A stretch of DNA of 64,000 nt, taken from positions 256,989-320,988 of the forward strand of contig JBMYVY010000001.1 in NCBI GenBank assembly GCA_049606855.1, read 5' to 3'. Made by a program: the position numbers and the translations under genes. Under the pieces are notes generated by a model. It was given only the letters and a program-made list of their open reading frames with translations, searched no databases and was not told the origin of the DNA. Below are positions 23,437 to 32,155 of this stretch, piece after piece. Each line of letters starts with the position of its first letter. Position 1 is the first letter of the stretch. The stretch is from JBELHR01 sp049606855 (GTDB lineage Bacteria > Bacteroidota > Bacteroidia > Flavobacteriales > Flavobacteriaceae).

Positions 23437-24757
23437 AGAATAAATCCTTTAATTTTAAGTAAGTCACATAATTCACCCCATCTCTTTTAAGTGTTAATCT
23501 CAATTTATTTGTAGATTCGTAAAAGAAACCGTTAATCTGTTCTAAAGTTAAATCATAGGCGTGTTTTCTATTTATTTTCACTAAAACATCACCCTTTTGA
23601 ATACCGGCCTGATGCGCTGGACTGTCCTCTGCGACATAATATACCTTATAAATAGGCCTAAACTCATAATCAAATAAGCGGTCGAAATTAATCGTTTTGC
23701 TCTCTACTATATTGCTTTTGTTTAAATCAAAACTAGTTGAAACCATAGCTTTAACGACCATTTTCCCGTCATAAACCAATTCCATTCCACTGAGATTATA
23801 TTGGAACTTCAATCCATAATTTCCGTTTTTCTTTAGATAAATTTTCTTTCCTTCGTAGTCAAAAAACACGTGAAACCGTCTCAAAATCCCTCCGCCAATG
23901 GAGCCATCTCTTTCTTCATATTTTCTAGCGTTTCCAATACTTAAACTATCAGGAAATGCAGCATTAGGAGCTTCAAATTCAAATTCATCAAATTTCAATT
24001 TTTCAATTTTAGATCTTTGACCGTAAATTTTCCCACTTAAACCCATTCCCATATACTCGTAAAAACTGCGCTCTGGGACATTTATTCCACGAGAAGGATT
24101 CTCAAATAGCCATAAATCATCCCCACCTCCAGAATCTATTAAAAGATGGGCTTTCTTATAGTCAGGGCTAGATTTTAATTTTACCTGTCCATTAATAAAA
24201 GGTTTTTTACGATCAAATTTTAGATCAAAACCTGTGTAAGACTTTAATTTTTTGAAATTGAATTGTTCTCGATTATAAAACGTTAGGTGCTGACTTCTAT
24301 AATTTACTTTAACTATAAATTCTTTGAACATTTCATATCCGATTACACCATGCACATTTATGCCCAATTTCGTCGATAGATCATAAATCTCATTGGTAAG
24401 AATATACATTTCTTGGTTTGTCCCTAAAATTTTCCCTAAACTAAAATTATTCTTTTTTGAATGGTAGGCTAAAATTGGTCCATCTTTACCAAGCCCTCTT
24501 AATTCAATCTCCTCAAGATCGTATAAGGTTACGCTGTCATCTGTACTTAAATTAAAAATAATATTTGCTCCTACCCCAGAATCTAAGATGAAATTCAACT
24601 CATCCCCGTTGATTCTCAATGGGATAACAATTAGGTTATTTATTAATTGAAACTTGGTTTTAAAACTAGTCGCTCCCCCTACGATGGAAAATTCTTGGCC
24701 AAGTGCCTTCCCAAAAAGAAGAAAAGTTAGAAAAACTAAAAGATATTTAATTTTCAA
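23435..24757 (-). CDS. Aspartyl-protease-like protein with C-terminal PDZ domain
   Basis: A 440-residue exported protein. A signal peptide (about 1-20) is followed by two retropepsin/pepsin-like half-domains, each with a DSG active-site triad: FILDSGVGANIIF (Asp59) and LLIDSGGGDDLW (Asp208). A PDZ domain lies at about 355-425 (YYVAEDSPAHQAGIQKGDVL). Carrying both aspartates in one chain is pepsin-like rather than homodimeric. Related Bacteroidota proteins are annotated as aspartyl protease family with PDZ; activity and substrate are not established. It is monocistronic and converges on the DUF1573 gene. Confidence 0.82.
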   Translation of the reverse strand: MKIKYLLVFLTFLLFGKALGQEFSIVGGATSFKTKFQLINNLIVIPLRINGDELNFILDSGVGANIIFNLSTDDSVTLYDLEEIELRGLGKDGPILAYHSKKNNFSLGKILGTNQEMYILTNEIYDLSTKLGINVHGVIGYEMFKEFIVKVNYRSQHLTFYNREQFNFKKLKSYTGFDLKFDRKKPFINGQVKLKSSPDYKKAHLLIDSGGGDDLWLFENPSRGINVPERSFYEYMGMGLSGKIYGQRSKIEKLKFDEFEFEAPNAAFPDSLSIGNARKYEERDGSIGGGILRRFHVFFDYEGKKIYLKKNGNYGLKFQYNLSGMELVYDGKMVVKAMVSTSFDLNKSNIVESKTINFDRLFDYEFRPIYKVYYVAEDSPAHQAGIQKGDVLVKINRKHAYDLTLEQINGFFYESTNKLRLTLKRDGVNYVTYLKLKDLF

Positions 24758-24902
24758 AGGTTTGGTTTTGAAGCAATTTAAAAATTTAACGTTATATAAA
24801 GTAAATATTTAATTTAATTTTAACATTCGTCAAAAAGAATATTTGATTTGAACATCAGAATTTATTTTGCACTTTTGTAATCTAAACAAAATTAACATTG
24901 TC

Positions 24903-26102
24903 ATGCCGAATATATCATTGAAAGGAAACGCAATGCCTTCGTCTCCAATTCGAAAATTGGTTCCTTTTGCAGAGGAAGCAAAAAAGAAAGGAAAACATGT
25001 ATATCATTTAAATATTGGACAACCTGATATTAAAACTCCTGAAGTAGCTTTAAATGCTGTGAAAAACGCACCAATTGAAGTCTTAGCCTATTCAAGAAGT
25101 GAGGGAAGTGAAACCTATAGAAGTAAACTAGCTGCTTATTATGCCAAACACGATATAAAAGTTAATGCCAATGATATTATCGTAACCACTGGAGGGTCAG
25201 AGGCACTGGCTTTTGTGATTGGATCTGTAGCGGATCCAGGAGATGAGATTATCATCCCTGAGCCATTTTACGCTAATTATAACGGATTTGCGACAGCAAA
25301 TGGAGTTCGAGTTGTAGCGGTAAACAGCAGTATCGATGAAAACTTTGCACTTCCTCCAATTTCAGCTATTGAAGAAAAAATTTCGGACAAAACCAGAGCC
25401 ATACTCATCTGTAATCCAGGGAACCCAACAGGATATCTCTATACACCTGAAGAGCTTGAGCAGCTGAAAGAACTCGCTTTAAAACACAATATATTTATAA
25501 TAGCTGATGAAGTTTATCGAGAATTTGCTTATGATGGAATAAAACACAAGAGTATATTATCCTTACCTGGATTGGAAAACCATGCCATCATGATTGATTC
25601 AGTCTCTAAGCGATACTCTATGTGTGGTGCTCGTGTAGGTTGTATTGTGAGTAAGAACCCGATGCTGATTCAAACCTGCATCAAGTTTGCCCAAGCACGT
25701 TTGAGTCCACCCACTTACGCACAAATAGCTGCAGAAGCTGCTTTAGATACGCCGGACAGTTATTTTACTGAGGTTCACGCAGAGTATTTAGGTCGACGAG
25801 ACATTTTAATTGAAGAATTGTCTAAAATCGAAGGTTTAAAAGTAGCCCACCCGAAAGGGGCCTTTTATTGTGTTGTTGAATTGCCTGTATCGGATGCAGA
25901 CCATTTTGCTCAATGGCTTCTAGATTCTTTTGATGTTGATGGAGAAACTATAATGGTTGCCCCTGCTTCAGGATTCTACTCTACGCCTAATACAGGTTTA
26001 AACCAGATTAGAATTGCCTATGTTTTGGAACCTGATGCACTAGTAAAGTCGGTAAATATTCTTAATTTGGGCTTGAAACAATATGCTACAGAGCATTCAT
26101 GA
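24903..26102 (+). CDS. Pyridoxal-phosphate-dependent aminotransferase, class I/II
   Basis: A 399-residue fold-type I aminotransferase close to aspartate/aromatic aminotransferases. Seen: HVYHLNIGQPDIKTPEVAL, TTGGSEALAFVIGSVADPGD, the ICNPGNPTGYLYTPEEL stretch, IIADEVYREFAYDG, and the PLP-lysine region DSVSKRYSMCGARVGC. The C-terminal Arg for the carboxylate is in LNQIRIAYVLEP. Precise amino-acid specificity cannot be read. I start at the ATG at 24903; a TTG 12 codons upstream is less likely. Its stop overlaps the murB start (ATGA), so the two are translationally coupled. Confidence 0.9.
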   Translation: MPNISLKGNAMPSSPIRKLVPFAEEAKKKGKHVYHLNIGQPDIKTPEVALNAVKNAPIEVLAYSRSEGSETYRSKLAAYYAKHDIKVNANDIIVTTGGSEALAFVIGSVADPGDEIIIPEPFYANYNGFATANGVRVVAVNSSIDENFALPPISAIEEKISDKTRAILICNPGNPTGYLYTPEELEQLKELALKHNIFIIADEVYREFAYDGIKHKSILSLPGLENHAIMIDSVSKRYSMCGARVGCIVSKNPMLIQTCIKFAQARLSPPTYAQIAAEAALDTPDSYFTEVHAEYLGRRDILIEELSKIEGLKVAHPKGAFYCVVELPVSDADHFAQWLLDSFDVDGETIMVAPASGFYSTPNTGLNQIRIAYVLEPDALVKSVNILNLGLKQYATEHS

Positions 26103-27109
26103 AAATTATCAGAAAAAACATAAAAGAGCTTAATACTTTTGGTATTGAACTCGAAGTAAATGAATTCGCATCCTTAAAGGATGAATCAGATTTTTCGAAT
26201 TTATCAAAACTTAATAAAGAATTGCTTCTCCTGGGTGGGGGAAGCAATATTTTATTTACTGAAGCTCCAAAAGAATGTGTAATCCATATAGAAACAAAAG
26301 GGAAACACGTTATTAAAGAGGATGAAAACAATGTTGTTCTTGAAGTTGCTGCAGGTGAAAACTGGCATGACTTTGTACTTTGGTGTATTGAACACAACTA
26401 TGGAGGTCTTGAAAACCTTTCTTTAATACCGGGAAATGTAGGCACCGCCCCCATTCAAAATATAGGCGCCTATGGTGTTGAGGTAAAAGACCGTATTTTA
26501 TCCGTTCTATTTTACGATTTAGAAACAGGAGAAAAATTTGAGCTAAATAATCAATCCTGTAAATTTGGTTATAGGAATTCAATTTTTAAAAATGAATTGA
26601 AGGGTAAGGTTATTATTAGTTCGGTTATTTTTAAACTTACTAAACGAGATCATCAGATTAATACATCCTACGGTGTGATTAAAACTCGATTGCATACGGA
26701 TAACCCGAATATTAAAGATATTTCGAATGCTGTGATCTCCATACGTAAGGAGAAACTACCAGACCCTCAAGTAACTGGAAATGCTGGAAGCTTTTTTAAA
26801 AACCCTGTAATTAAAGAGAGTCATTATAAAATGCTTCAGGAATTACATCCTGAGATGCCCTCATACCCTGCAGAAAATGGCGTAAAAGTTCCTGCGGGTT
26901 GGTTAATCGATCAATCCGGTCTAAAGGGGCATGATTTAGGAGGTGCTTCAGTCCATAAAAAGCAGGCCTTAGTGCTTATAAATAAGACTGGAGAAGCAAC
27001 TGGGAAGGATATTCTTGATCTTGCAAAATATGTTCAAAAAACTGTTTTAAGGAATTATCAAATAGAATTGGAAATGGAGGTAAATATCTACCCTCAAAGC
27101 TTTCTTTAA
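26099..27109 (+). CDS. murB: UDP-N-acetylenolpyruvoylglucosamine reductase
   Basis: A 336-residue FAD enzyme that makes UDP-MurNAc in peptidoglycan precursor synthesis. It has the FAD-binding LLLGGGSNILFTE, NLSLIPGNVGTAPIQNIGAY, the YRNSIFK loop, the catalytic-serine motif GNAGSFFKNPVI, and the C-terminal AGWLIDQSGLKGHDLGGASV. This fits type I (E. coli-like) MurB with its Tyr loop. It overlaps the aminotransferase gene by 4 bases. Confidence 0.96.
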   Translation: MKIIRKNIKELNTFGIELEVNEFASLKDESDFSNLSKLNKELLLLGGGSNILFTEAPKECVIHIETKGKHVIKEDENNVVLEVAAGENWHDFVLWCIEHNYGGLENLSLIPGNVGTAPIQNIGAYGVEVKDRILSVLFYDLETGEKFELNNQSCKFGYRNSIFKNELKGKVIISSVIFKLTKRDHQINTSYGVIKTRLHTDNPNIKDISNAVISIRKEKLPDPQVTGNAGSFFKNPVIKESHYKMLQELHPEMPSYPAENGVKVPAGWLIDQSGLKGHDLGGASVHKKQALVLINKTGEATGKDILDLAKYVQKTVLRNYQIELEMEVNIYPQSFL

Positions 27110-27124
27110 TTCGCCTATCTTCAG

Positions 27125-27132
27125 TATCTTTG
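27125..27132 (+). promoter_or_regulatory. -7 promoter element of the small four-cysteine membrane protein gene
   Basis: TATCTTTG on the plus strand, a TAnnTTTG match, 17 bases before the start at 27149 and just after the murB stop. Confidence 0.5.
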
Positions 27133-27148
27133 TAGCAAATTTAGAATT

Positions 27149-27334
27149 ATGAAATTATTTTTAATCACTTTACTTCTTTTAGGGCTTGGTTTTGCTGGTA
27201 TTGCAATCAAAATCTGGGCAAAAAAAGACGGTAAATTTGCAGGTACTTGTGCAAGTCAAAATCCCCACCTAAATAAGGCTGGAGAACCATGTGGCTTTTG
27301 CGGAAAACCTGCAGAAAATTGTTCAAATCGCTAA
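27149..27334 (+). CDS. Small membrane-anchored four-cysteine protein
   Basis: A 61-residue protein: one N-terminal membrane span (about 3-24), a short basic stretch, then a tail with Cys34, Cys48, Cys51 and Cys58. The GEPCGFCGKPAENC end resembles a treble-clef or rubredoxin-like metal knuckle. Similar short membrane or secreted proteins occur in Bacteroidota without known function. It has its own promoter and ends 6 bases before a glycosyltransferase gene, so it is probably the first gene of the glycosyltransferase-sigma-Nramp set. Zinc or iron binding is inference. Confidence 0.7.
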   Translation: MKLFLITLLLLGLGFAGIAIKIWAKKDGKFAGTCASQNPHLNKAGEPCGFCGKPAENCSNR

Positions 27335-27340
27335 CTGACT

Positions 27341-28453
27341 ATGCCCTACTTTGAGATAGGATACTATGGCCTGATTGTCATCGTATTTTTTATGCTCATT
27401 GGAGATTTATATTTAAGACTACCCCTACTCTGGTCTACTGACTCCAATAAGACTTTAAAACCAAGCCCACCGGTTTCTGTAATAGTTTGTGCTCAAAATG
27501 AAGCTGCAAATATCGGTAACCTTATAGATTCATTGATCAAACAAGATTATCCCGACTTCGAGATAATCATTGTCAATGATAACTCTGAAGATGACACCTT
27601 AGAAATTGTCACGCATTTCAAAAAGAATCATCAAAATATTCAGCTGATAAATATCTTTAATGAAAAACCGTTTGGTGCGGGTAAAAAATATCCCCTTAGT
27701 CTAGGAATTAAGGCAGCTAAACACGAATTATTATTGATGACAGATGCTGATTGTCTTCCTGCAAGTTCAAATTGGATTAAATCCATGGCAGCAAGATATG
27801 AAAGCTCTCAAATGCCGATTATTTTGGGTTATGGAGGCTATACAAAAACATCTGGACTGACTAACCTATTGACCCGTTTCGAAACCGTTCAGACTGCGCT
27901 CAACTATATGGGTTTTGCAAAAAAGGGAAAACCGTATATGGGTGTTGGTAGAAACTTACTTTACTCAAAAGCAATTTGGCTGAAAAATAATGGATTTTCC
28001 AGTCATATGTATGTCGCTTCTGGTGACGATGATTTATTTATTCAAGAGGTTGCAAATTCTCAAAACACGAGTTACAATATTGATCCAGAATCATTTACAT
28101 TTTCTAATTCAGAAAAAAACATATCGGATTGGAATGCTCAAAAAGGAAGACATATTTCTACGTCCAGTCACTATAAGTTTAAATTTCAATTTCAATTAGC
28201 AGCTCAATTTTGCATTAAAGTTTTGTTCTACTTATTATTACCTTTTAGTCTTTACAACCAAAATTTAATTTTATCTGCAGCGGTCTTTGGGTCATTCATT
28301 CTTATTAGAACTATTGTTTTTTATAAATCCAACAAGGTATTTAAGGGAAGCATACCACTAATTTTAAGTCCATTAATCAGCCTTTTACTCGTTTCTTTTC
28401 AAATGTTTATCTTTATCAAAAATCAATTTGTCAAGACGAACAACTGGTCCTAA
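27341..28453 (+). CDS. Glycosyltransferase family 2, membrane-anchored
   Basis: A 370-residue GT-A glycosyltransferase with one N-terminal span (about 7-27) and about three C-terminal spans (about 285-365). Motifs: SVIVCAQNEAANIGNLIDSL, IVNDNSEDDTLEI, the metal-binding MTDADCLP, and a GDDDLFIQE stretch in the acceptor region. The architecture resembles processive or lipid-linked GT2 enzymes; acceptor and sugar are unknown. Its stop overlaps the start of an ECF sigma factor (TAATG), an unusual direct partner. Confidence 0.87.
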   Translation: MPYFEIGYYGLIVIVFFMLIGDLYLRLPLLWSTDSNKTLKPSPPVSVIVCAQNEAANIGNLIDSLIKQDYPDFEIIIVNDNSEDDTLEIVTHFKKNHQNIQLINIFNEKPFGAGKKYPLSLGIKAAKHELLLMTDADCLPASSNWIKSMAARYESSQMPIILGYGGYTKTSGLTNLLTRFETVQTALNYMGFAKKGKPYMGVGRNLLYSKAIWLKNNGFSSHMYVASGDDDLFIQEVANSQNTSYNIDPESFTFSNSEKNISDWNAQKGRHISTSSHYKFKFQFQLAAQFCIKVLFYLLLPFSLYNQNLILSAAVFGSFILIRTIVFYKSNKVFKGSIPLILSPLISLLLVSFQMFIFIKNQFVKTNNWS

Positions 28454-29025
28454 TGAGTGAAGAGCAATACATCGCACTTAAACAACAAATTACTTATGCC
28501 AAACAAGGCAAACAAACCGCTTTCAACTATCTTCTGGAACGGTTTTGGACAGAAACCTATAAATTTCTTTTAGCCAAAACTAAAAATGAAAATGAGGCTG
28601 AAGATCTTACTATTAAGGCATTTTCTAAGGCGTTTGATCATATTGAAACGTACAAGGATAAGTTTACCTTCAAGTCTTGGATACTTACTATCGCAAGAAA
28701 CCTCTATATCGATGAACTTAGACGTAAGAAAAATCAACTCGTTCATTACGACACTGCCAATAATGAAGCGCTAGATGTCTTTGATGAGTCTCCGTCTCCT
28801 GAAGATATATTGATCAACGAACAAAATCTAGCTCGTTTAAAATTTTTGATAAAACAGCTCAAACCTCATTACGCTCAAATGATCAATTTGAGGTATTTTC
28901 AAGAATTATCTTATAAAGAAATTGCTCTAGAAATTGGCGAACCCTTAAATAATGTAAAGGTAAAATTATTACGGGCTCGGAAATTACTTGCTGAACTTAT
29001 CGCAAAGGATCAAAAAAATGCGTAA
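28453..29025 (+). CDS. ECF-type RNA polymerase sigma factor
   Basis: A 190-residue sigma-70 family factor with region 2 (LLERFWTETYKFLLAKTKNE, DLTIKAFSKAFDHIETYKDK, SWILTIARNLYIDELRRKKN) and region 4 (HYAQMINLRYFQELSYKEIA, NVKVKLLRARKLL). No anti-sigma gene lies beside it; instead it overlaps a glycosyltransferase gene (1 base) and an Nramp-like transporter gene (8 bases). Related Bacteroidota ECF factors are often simply constitutive. The promoters it reads cannot be identified from this window. Confidence 0.93.
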   Translation: MSEEQYIALKQQITYAKQGKQTAFNYLLERFWTETYKFLLAKTKNENEAEDLTIKAFSKAFDHIETYKDKFTFKSWILTIARNLYIDELRRKKNQLVHYDTANNEALDVFDESPSPEDILINEQNLARLKFLIKQLKPHYAQMINLRYFQELSYKEIALEIGEPLNNVKVKLLRARKLLAELIAKDQKNA

Positions 29026-30232
29026 GAGTTTGTTTCGTTCTTTAGGGCCAGGCTTACTGTTTGCGGGTGCTGCGATTGGTGTATCTCATCTAGTTCAATC
29101 TACTAAAGCAGGTGGCTTATATGGTATGGGGCTTATTTGGGCACTGGTTCTCATACATGTAATAAAGTATCCATTTTTCCAATTTGGACCGAGATTTACA
29201 GCTGCAACAGGCAAATCTTTATTAGAAGGGTATAACGAGATAGGAAAATTCAGTCTTGTATTATATCTAATTATAAACTTGGTAAATATGTTTACCATAC
29301 AAGCGGCCGTTACTATAGTAACAGCTGGAATTTTATCTAGCCTGTTTCCTGATTTATTCTCCTTAAGCGCGTGGGCTGCTATTATAAGCTTCATTGGAGC
29401 TTTAATTCTTATCGCAGGAAAGTACAAAGCCTTAGATCGAATTATCAAATATGTTATTATTCTATTGTCGGTTACCACTATATTTGCTCTTGGCTTAGCC
29501 ATTGAAGGAAATCATAGAGATTTTTCCTTTGAGCAAATTATACCTAGTGATCTGATCGGAATCACTTTTCTAATTTCATTTTTGGGATGGATGCCCGCAC
29601 CCTTGGATATTTCTGTTTGGCATAGTCTCTGGGCTAAGGAGCACAAAAAAAATGGAGTAAATGAAGCGCTGTTTGATTTTAATGTTGGTTATGTTGGAAC
29701 CTTATTTTTAGGGCTGTGTTTTCTATTATTGGGTGCATTAGTAATGTATCACTCGGGGATGGGTTTTAGTGACAGCGCAGCCTTATTTGCTTCCCAATTC
29801 ATAGAATTATACACCAATTCGATTGGTAATTGGGCTTTTTACATCATAGGTGTTGCAGCTTTCGCAACGATGTTTAGTACCACACTGACCACCTTAGATG
29901 CCTCTCCTAGAGTTATGGACAGTATATCATTCTTACTATTTGGTGTTCAATCGAAAAATTTATATTTAATTCTTCTAGTTTCATTAGTGGTTGGAACACA
30001 AGCTTTAATTGTTTATGCAGGGTCCTCTATGCTTTTTTTAATCAAAATTGCTACACTTTTGAGTTTTTTGACTGCCCCGTTTTTTGCGATAATGAATCTG
30101 TATTTAATAAAAAGTAAATACACTCCTAAACAGAATCAACCTGGACTTATGATGACTATTTACAGTTCTGTAGGAATAATATTCCTAATTGCATTTAGTC
30201 TTTATTACATCTACTTTTTGAGCCAATACTAA
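29018..30232 (+). CDS. Nramp (SLC11)-related transporter lacking canonical metal-binding residues
   Basis: A 404-residue protein with about 11 membrane spans and the Nramp fold signature: GPGLLFAGAAIGVSHLVQST at the start and YGMGLIWALVLIHVIKYPFF next. In canonical Nramp the first helix carries DPGN; here the aligned residues are GVSH. In helix 6 the MPH motif reads MPAP (GWMPAPLDIS). So the Mn/Fe ligands Asp, Asn and His are missing, and the true cargo is uncertain. I start at the ATG at 29018, overlapping the sigma factor by 8 bases; an earlier TTG lies deep inside the sigma gene. Confidence 0.82.
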   Translation: MRKSLFRSLGPGLLFAGAAIGVSHLVQSTKAGGLYGMGLIWALVLIHVIKYPFFQFGPRFTAATGKSLLEGYNEIGKFSLVLYLIINLVNMFTIQAAVTIVTAGILSSLFPDLFSLSAWAAIISFIGALILIAGKYKALDRIIKYVIILLSVTTIFALGLAIEGNHRDFSFEQIIPSDLIGITFLISFLGWMPAPLDISVWHSLWAKEHKKNGVNEALFDFNVGYVGTLFLGLCFLLLGALVMYHSGMGFSDSAALFASQFIELYTNSIGNWAFYIIGVAAFATMFSTTLTTLDASPRVMDSISFLLFGVQSKNLYLILLVSLVVGTQALIVYAGSSMLFLIKIATLLSFLTAPFFAIMNLYLIKSKYTPKQNQPGLMMTIYSSVGIIFLIAFSLYYIYFLSQY

Positions 30233-30255
30233 GCTGTTTTATAAGAGTTTATTTG

Positions 30256-30263
30256 TATTTTTG
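30256..30263 (+). promoter_or_regulatory. -7 promoter element of lipA
   Basis: TATTTTTG on the plus strand fits TAnnTTTG and lies 20 bases before the lipA start. Confidence 0.5.
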
Positions 30264-30282
30264 TTGACTCAAATGAAAACAC

Positions 30283-31143
30283 ATGGCGGAAACAGCGGAA
30301 AAAATAAGCAAACCCAAATGGTTACGTGTCAAGCTACCGGTTGGAAAGAAATATACTGAGCTTAGAGGGCTCGTTGATAAATATAAATTAAACACCATTT
30401 GCACAAGTGGGTCTTGTCCTAATATGGGTGAGTGTTGGGGTGAAGGTACTGCAACATTTATGATATTAGGAAATATTTGTACACGTTCATGTGGCTTTTG
30501 TGGTGTTAAAACAGGAAAACCTGAATCCGTTGAATGGGATGAACCTGAAAAGGTAGCACGTTCAATTAAATTGATGAAAATAAAGCATGCTGTAGTTACT
30601 TCAGTTGACCGAGATGATTTAAAAGATGGAGGGTCAATTATTTGGGCGGAAACTGTGAAAGCAATTCGAAGAGCAAATCCAGAAACTACCTTAGAAACTC
30701 TTATTCCTGATTTTCAAGGGAATACGGATCATATTGACAGAATATTAGCAGTTGCTCCCGAGGTCATTTCTCACAATATGGAAACTGTGAGAAGATTAAC
30801 GCGTGAAGTAAGAATCCAAGCGAAATATGATCGTTCCTTGGAAGTCTTGAGATACATGAAAGAACAAGGGCAACGTAGAACCAAGTCAGGAATCATGTTA
30901 GGATTAGGAGAAACTGAGGAAGAAGTTATTCAAACACTTCATGATTTAGCCAACTCTAATGTAGATATCGTTACTATTGGACAGTATTTACAACCATCAA
31001 AAAAACATTTACCTGTTAAGGAGTTTATCACTCCTGAGCAATTTAAGAAGTATGAAGAAATCGCTTTAGGATTAGGTTTTAGACATGTAGAAAGCGGTGC
31101 TTTAGTAAGATCATCTTACAAGGCTCATAAACATATTTTATAA
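30283..31143 (+). CDS. lipA: Lipoyl synthase
   Basis: A 286-residue radical-SAM enzyme that inserts two sulfurs into octanoyl groups on lipoyl domains. Both iron-sulfur clusters are covered: the auxiliary-cluster cysteines Cys40, Cys45 and Cys51 (CTSGSCPNMGEC) and the radical-SAM triad Cys66, Cys70 and Cys73 (CTRSCGFC). The C-terminal VRSSYKA serine motif binds the auxiliary cluster. GEATTEE-like SAM contacts (GLGETEEEVIQTL) are present. It is monocistronic, with a terminator about 100 bases downstream. Confidence 0.97.
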   Translation: MAETAEKISKPKWLRVKLPVGKKYTELRGLVDKYKLNTICTSGSCPNMGECWGEGTATFMILGNICTRSCGFCGVKTGKPESVEWDEPEKVARSIKLMKIKHAVVTSVDRDDLKDGGSIIWAETVKAIRRANPETTLETLIPDFQGNTDHIDRILAVAPEVISHNMETVRRLTREVRIQAKYDRSLEVLRYMKEQGQRRTKSGIMLGLGETEEEVIQTLHDLANSNVDIVTIGQYLQPSKKHLPVKEFITPEQFKKYEEIALGLGFRHVESGALVRSSYKAHKHIL

Positions 31144-31206
31144 TAATTTTATTTGAGACCAAAGTTTGGCACAGAACTTGCAAACAACAGTTTAACAAAG
31201 AGTAGT

Positions 31207-31214
31207 TAACTTTG
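31207..31214 (+). promoter_or_regulatory. Orphan -7-like element between lipA and its terminator
   Basis: TAACTTTG on the plus strand matches TAnnTTTG but has no gene after it. A start about 5 bases downstream would give an RNA of roughly 60 bases ending in the lipA terminator. It may be chance in AT-rich DNA. Confidence 0.25.
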
Positions 31215-31245
31215 TTTTCATTGTATAAAATTATTTGAATTATTT

Positions 31246-31282
31246 AAAAAAAGCTCCTAATCAAAGATTAAGAGCTTTTTTT
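31246..31282. terminator. Bidirectional terminator between lipA and the prohibitin gene
   Basis: Stem AAAAAAGCTC(C)TAATC with GATTA(A)GAGCTTTTTT around an AAA loop, flanked by A- and T-runs, between converging genes. Confidence 0.88.
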
Positions 31283-31307
31283 GTTTTAAGTCCGTATTGG
31301 TTATCTT

Positions 31308-32141
31308 CTAATTGTTCCCCAAAATTAATGGTAAACCATCGCCTCCTGAACCCACTACAATAACTTTTGCATTAGGACTCTTTGCAAGTTCTAAAGTAGC
31401 TTGAATTCCTTTTTCTTTTAAAATATTGGTGGATAGAGATGCGTTCAAAATACGGTTTGCTGTTGCTTTACCTTCTGCATCAATTTTTTGACGCTCCGCC
31501 TCTTTTTTAGCCTTTTCCAAACGAAACTCATATTCCAAAGACTCTTGTTCTTGTCCCAATTTTCTTTCAATAGCGTCCTTTATTGTTTTTGGAAGAGTAA
31601 CATCTCTAATCAGAACTTCATTCAATTGTATGTATTGATCTTCTACAATTTTTGTTGTCTCAATTAAGATTTCTTCTTGAATAGCATCACGTTTAGAAGA
31701 ATAAATTTGTTCGGGTGTATAACGCCCTACTACACTTCTCGCTGCTGAACGGATCGCTGGACGAATCACTCGGTCTACATAGTCTTGACCACGTTTTTGG
31801 TGCAATAATCCAAGCTCATCCGATTTAGGTTGATACCAAGCAGTCGCATCTAACTGAATGTCTAGGCCGTTAGAGGAAAGAACATTCATTTTTTCCGAAA
31901 GTTCTTGCTGTCTAACATTGTAAAGAATTACCTTATTCCACGGGGCAACAAAATGCAAACCCTCCGACATAGCAGGTTGATCAATAACAACTCCTCCTGC
32001 CAAGGGTCTGTACAATACCCCTGCTTCACCTGCACCAACGGTAACAAGTGAACGTGTTAAGAATATTACTCCTATGATAAGAAGTATTATACCAAATACT
32101 CCAAACTTTGGAAATTTCAAATCTAATTGTTGATTACTCAT
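31308..32141 (-). CDS. Prohibitin / SPFH (band 7) family membrane protein
   Basis: A 277-residue protein with one N-terminal membrane span (about 13-35, GVFGIILLIIGVIFLTRSLV). An SPFH domain follows (VTVGAGEAGVLYRPLAGGVV, GLHFVAPWNKVILYNVRQQE, DVTLPKTIKDAIERKLGQEQ), then a long charged helix (about 205-240) and an Ala-rich tail. Prohibitins form membrane-bound rings that hold or guard proteases such as FtsH. It lies 14 bases after the MalY-like gene and is the last gene of the SigZ-led set; whether it belongs functionally is open. Confidence 0.9.
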   Translation of the reverse strand: MSNQQLDLKFPKFGVFGIILLIIGVIFLTRSLVTVGAGEAGVLYRPLAGGVVIDQPAMSEGLHFVAPWNKVILYNVRQQELSEKMNVLSSNGLDIQLDATAWYQPKSDELGLLHQKRGQDYVDRVIRPAIRSAARSVVGRYTPEQIYSSKRDAIQEEILIETTKIVEDQYIQLNEVLIRDVTLPKTIKDAIERKLGQEQESLEYEFRLEKAKKEAERQKIDAEGKATANRILNASLSTNILKEKGIQATLELAKSPNAKVIVVGSGGDGLPLILGNN

Positions 32142-32155
32142 AATATATTTTTTGG

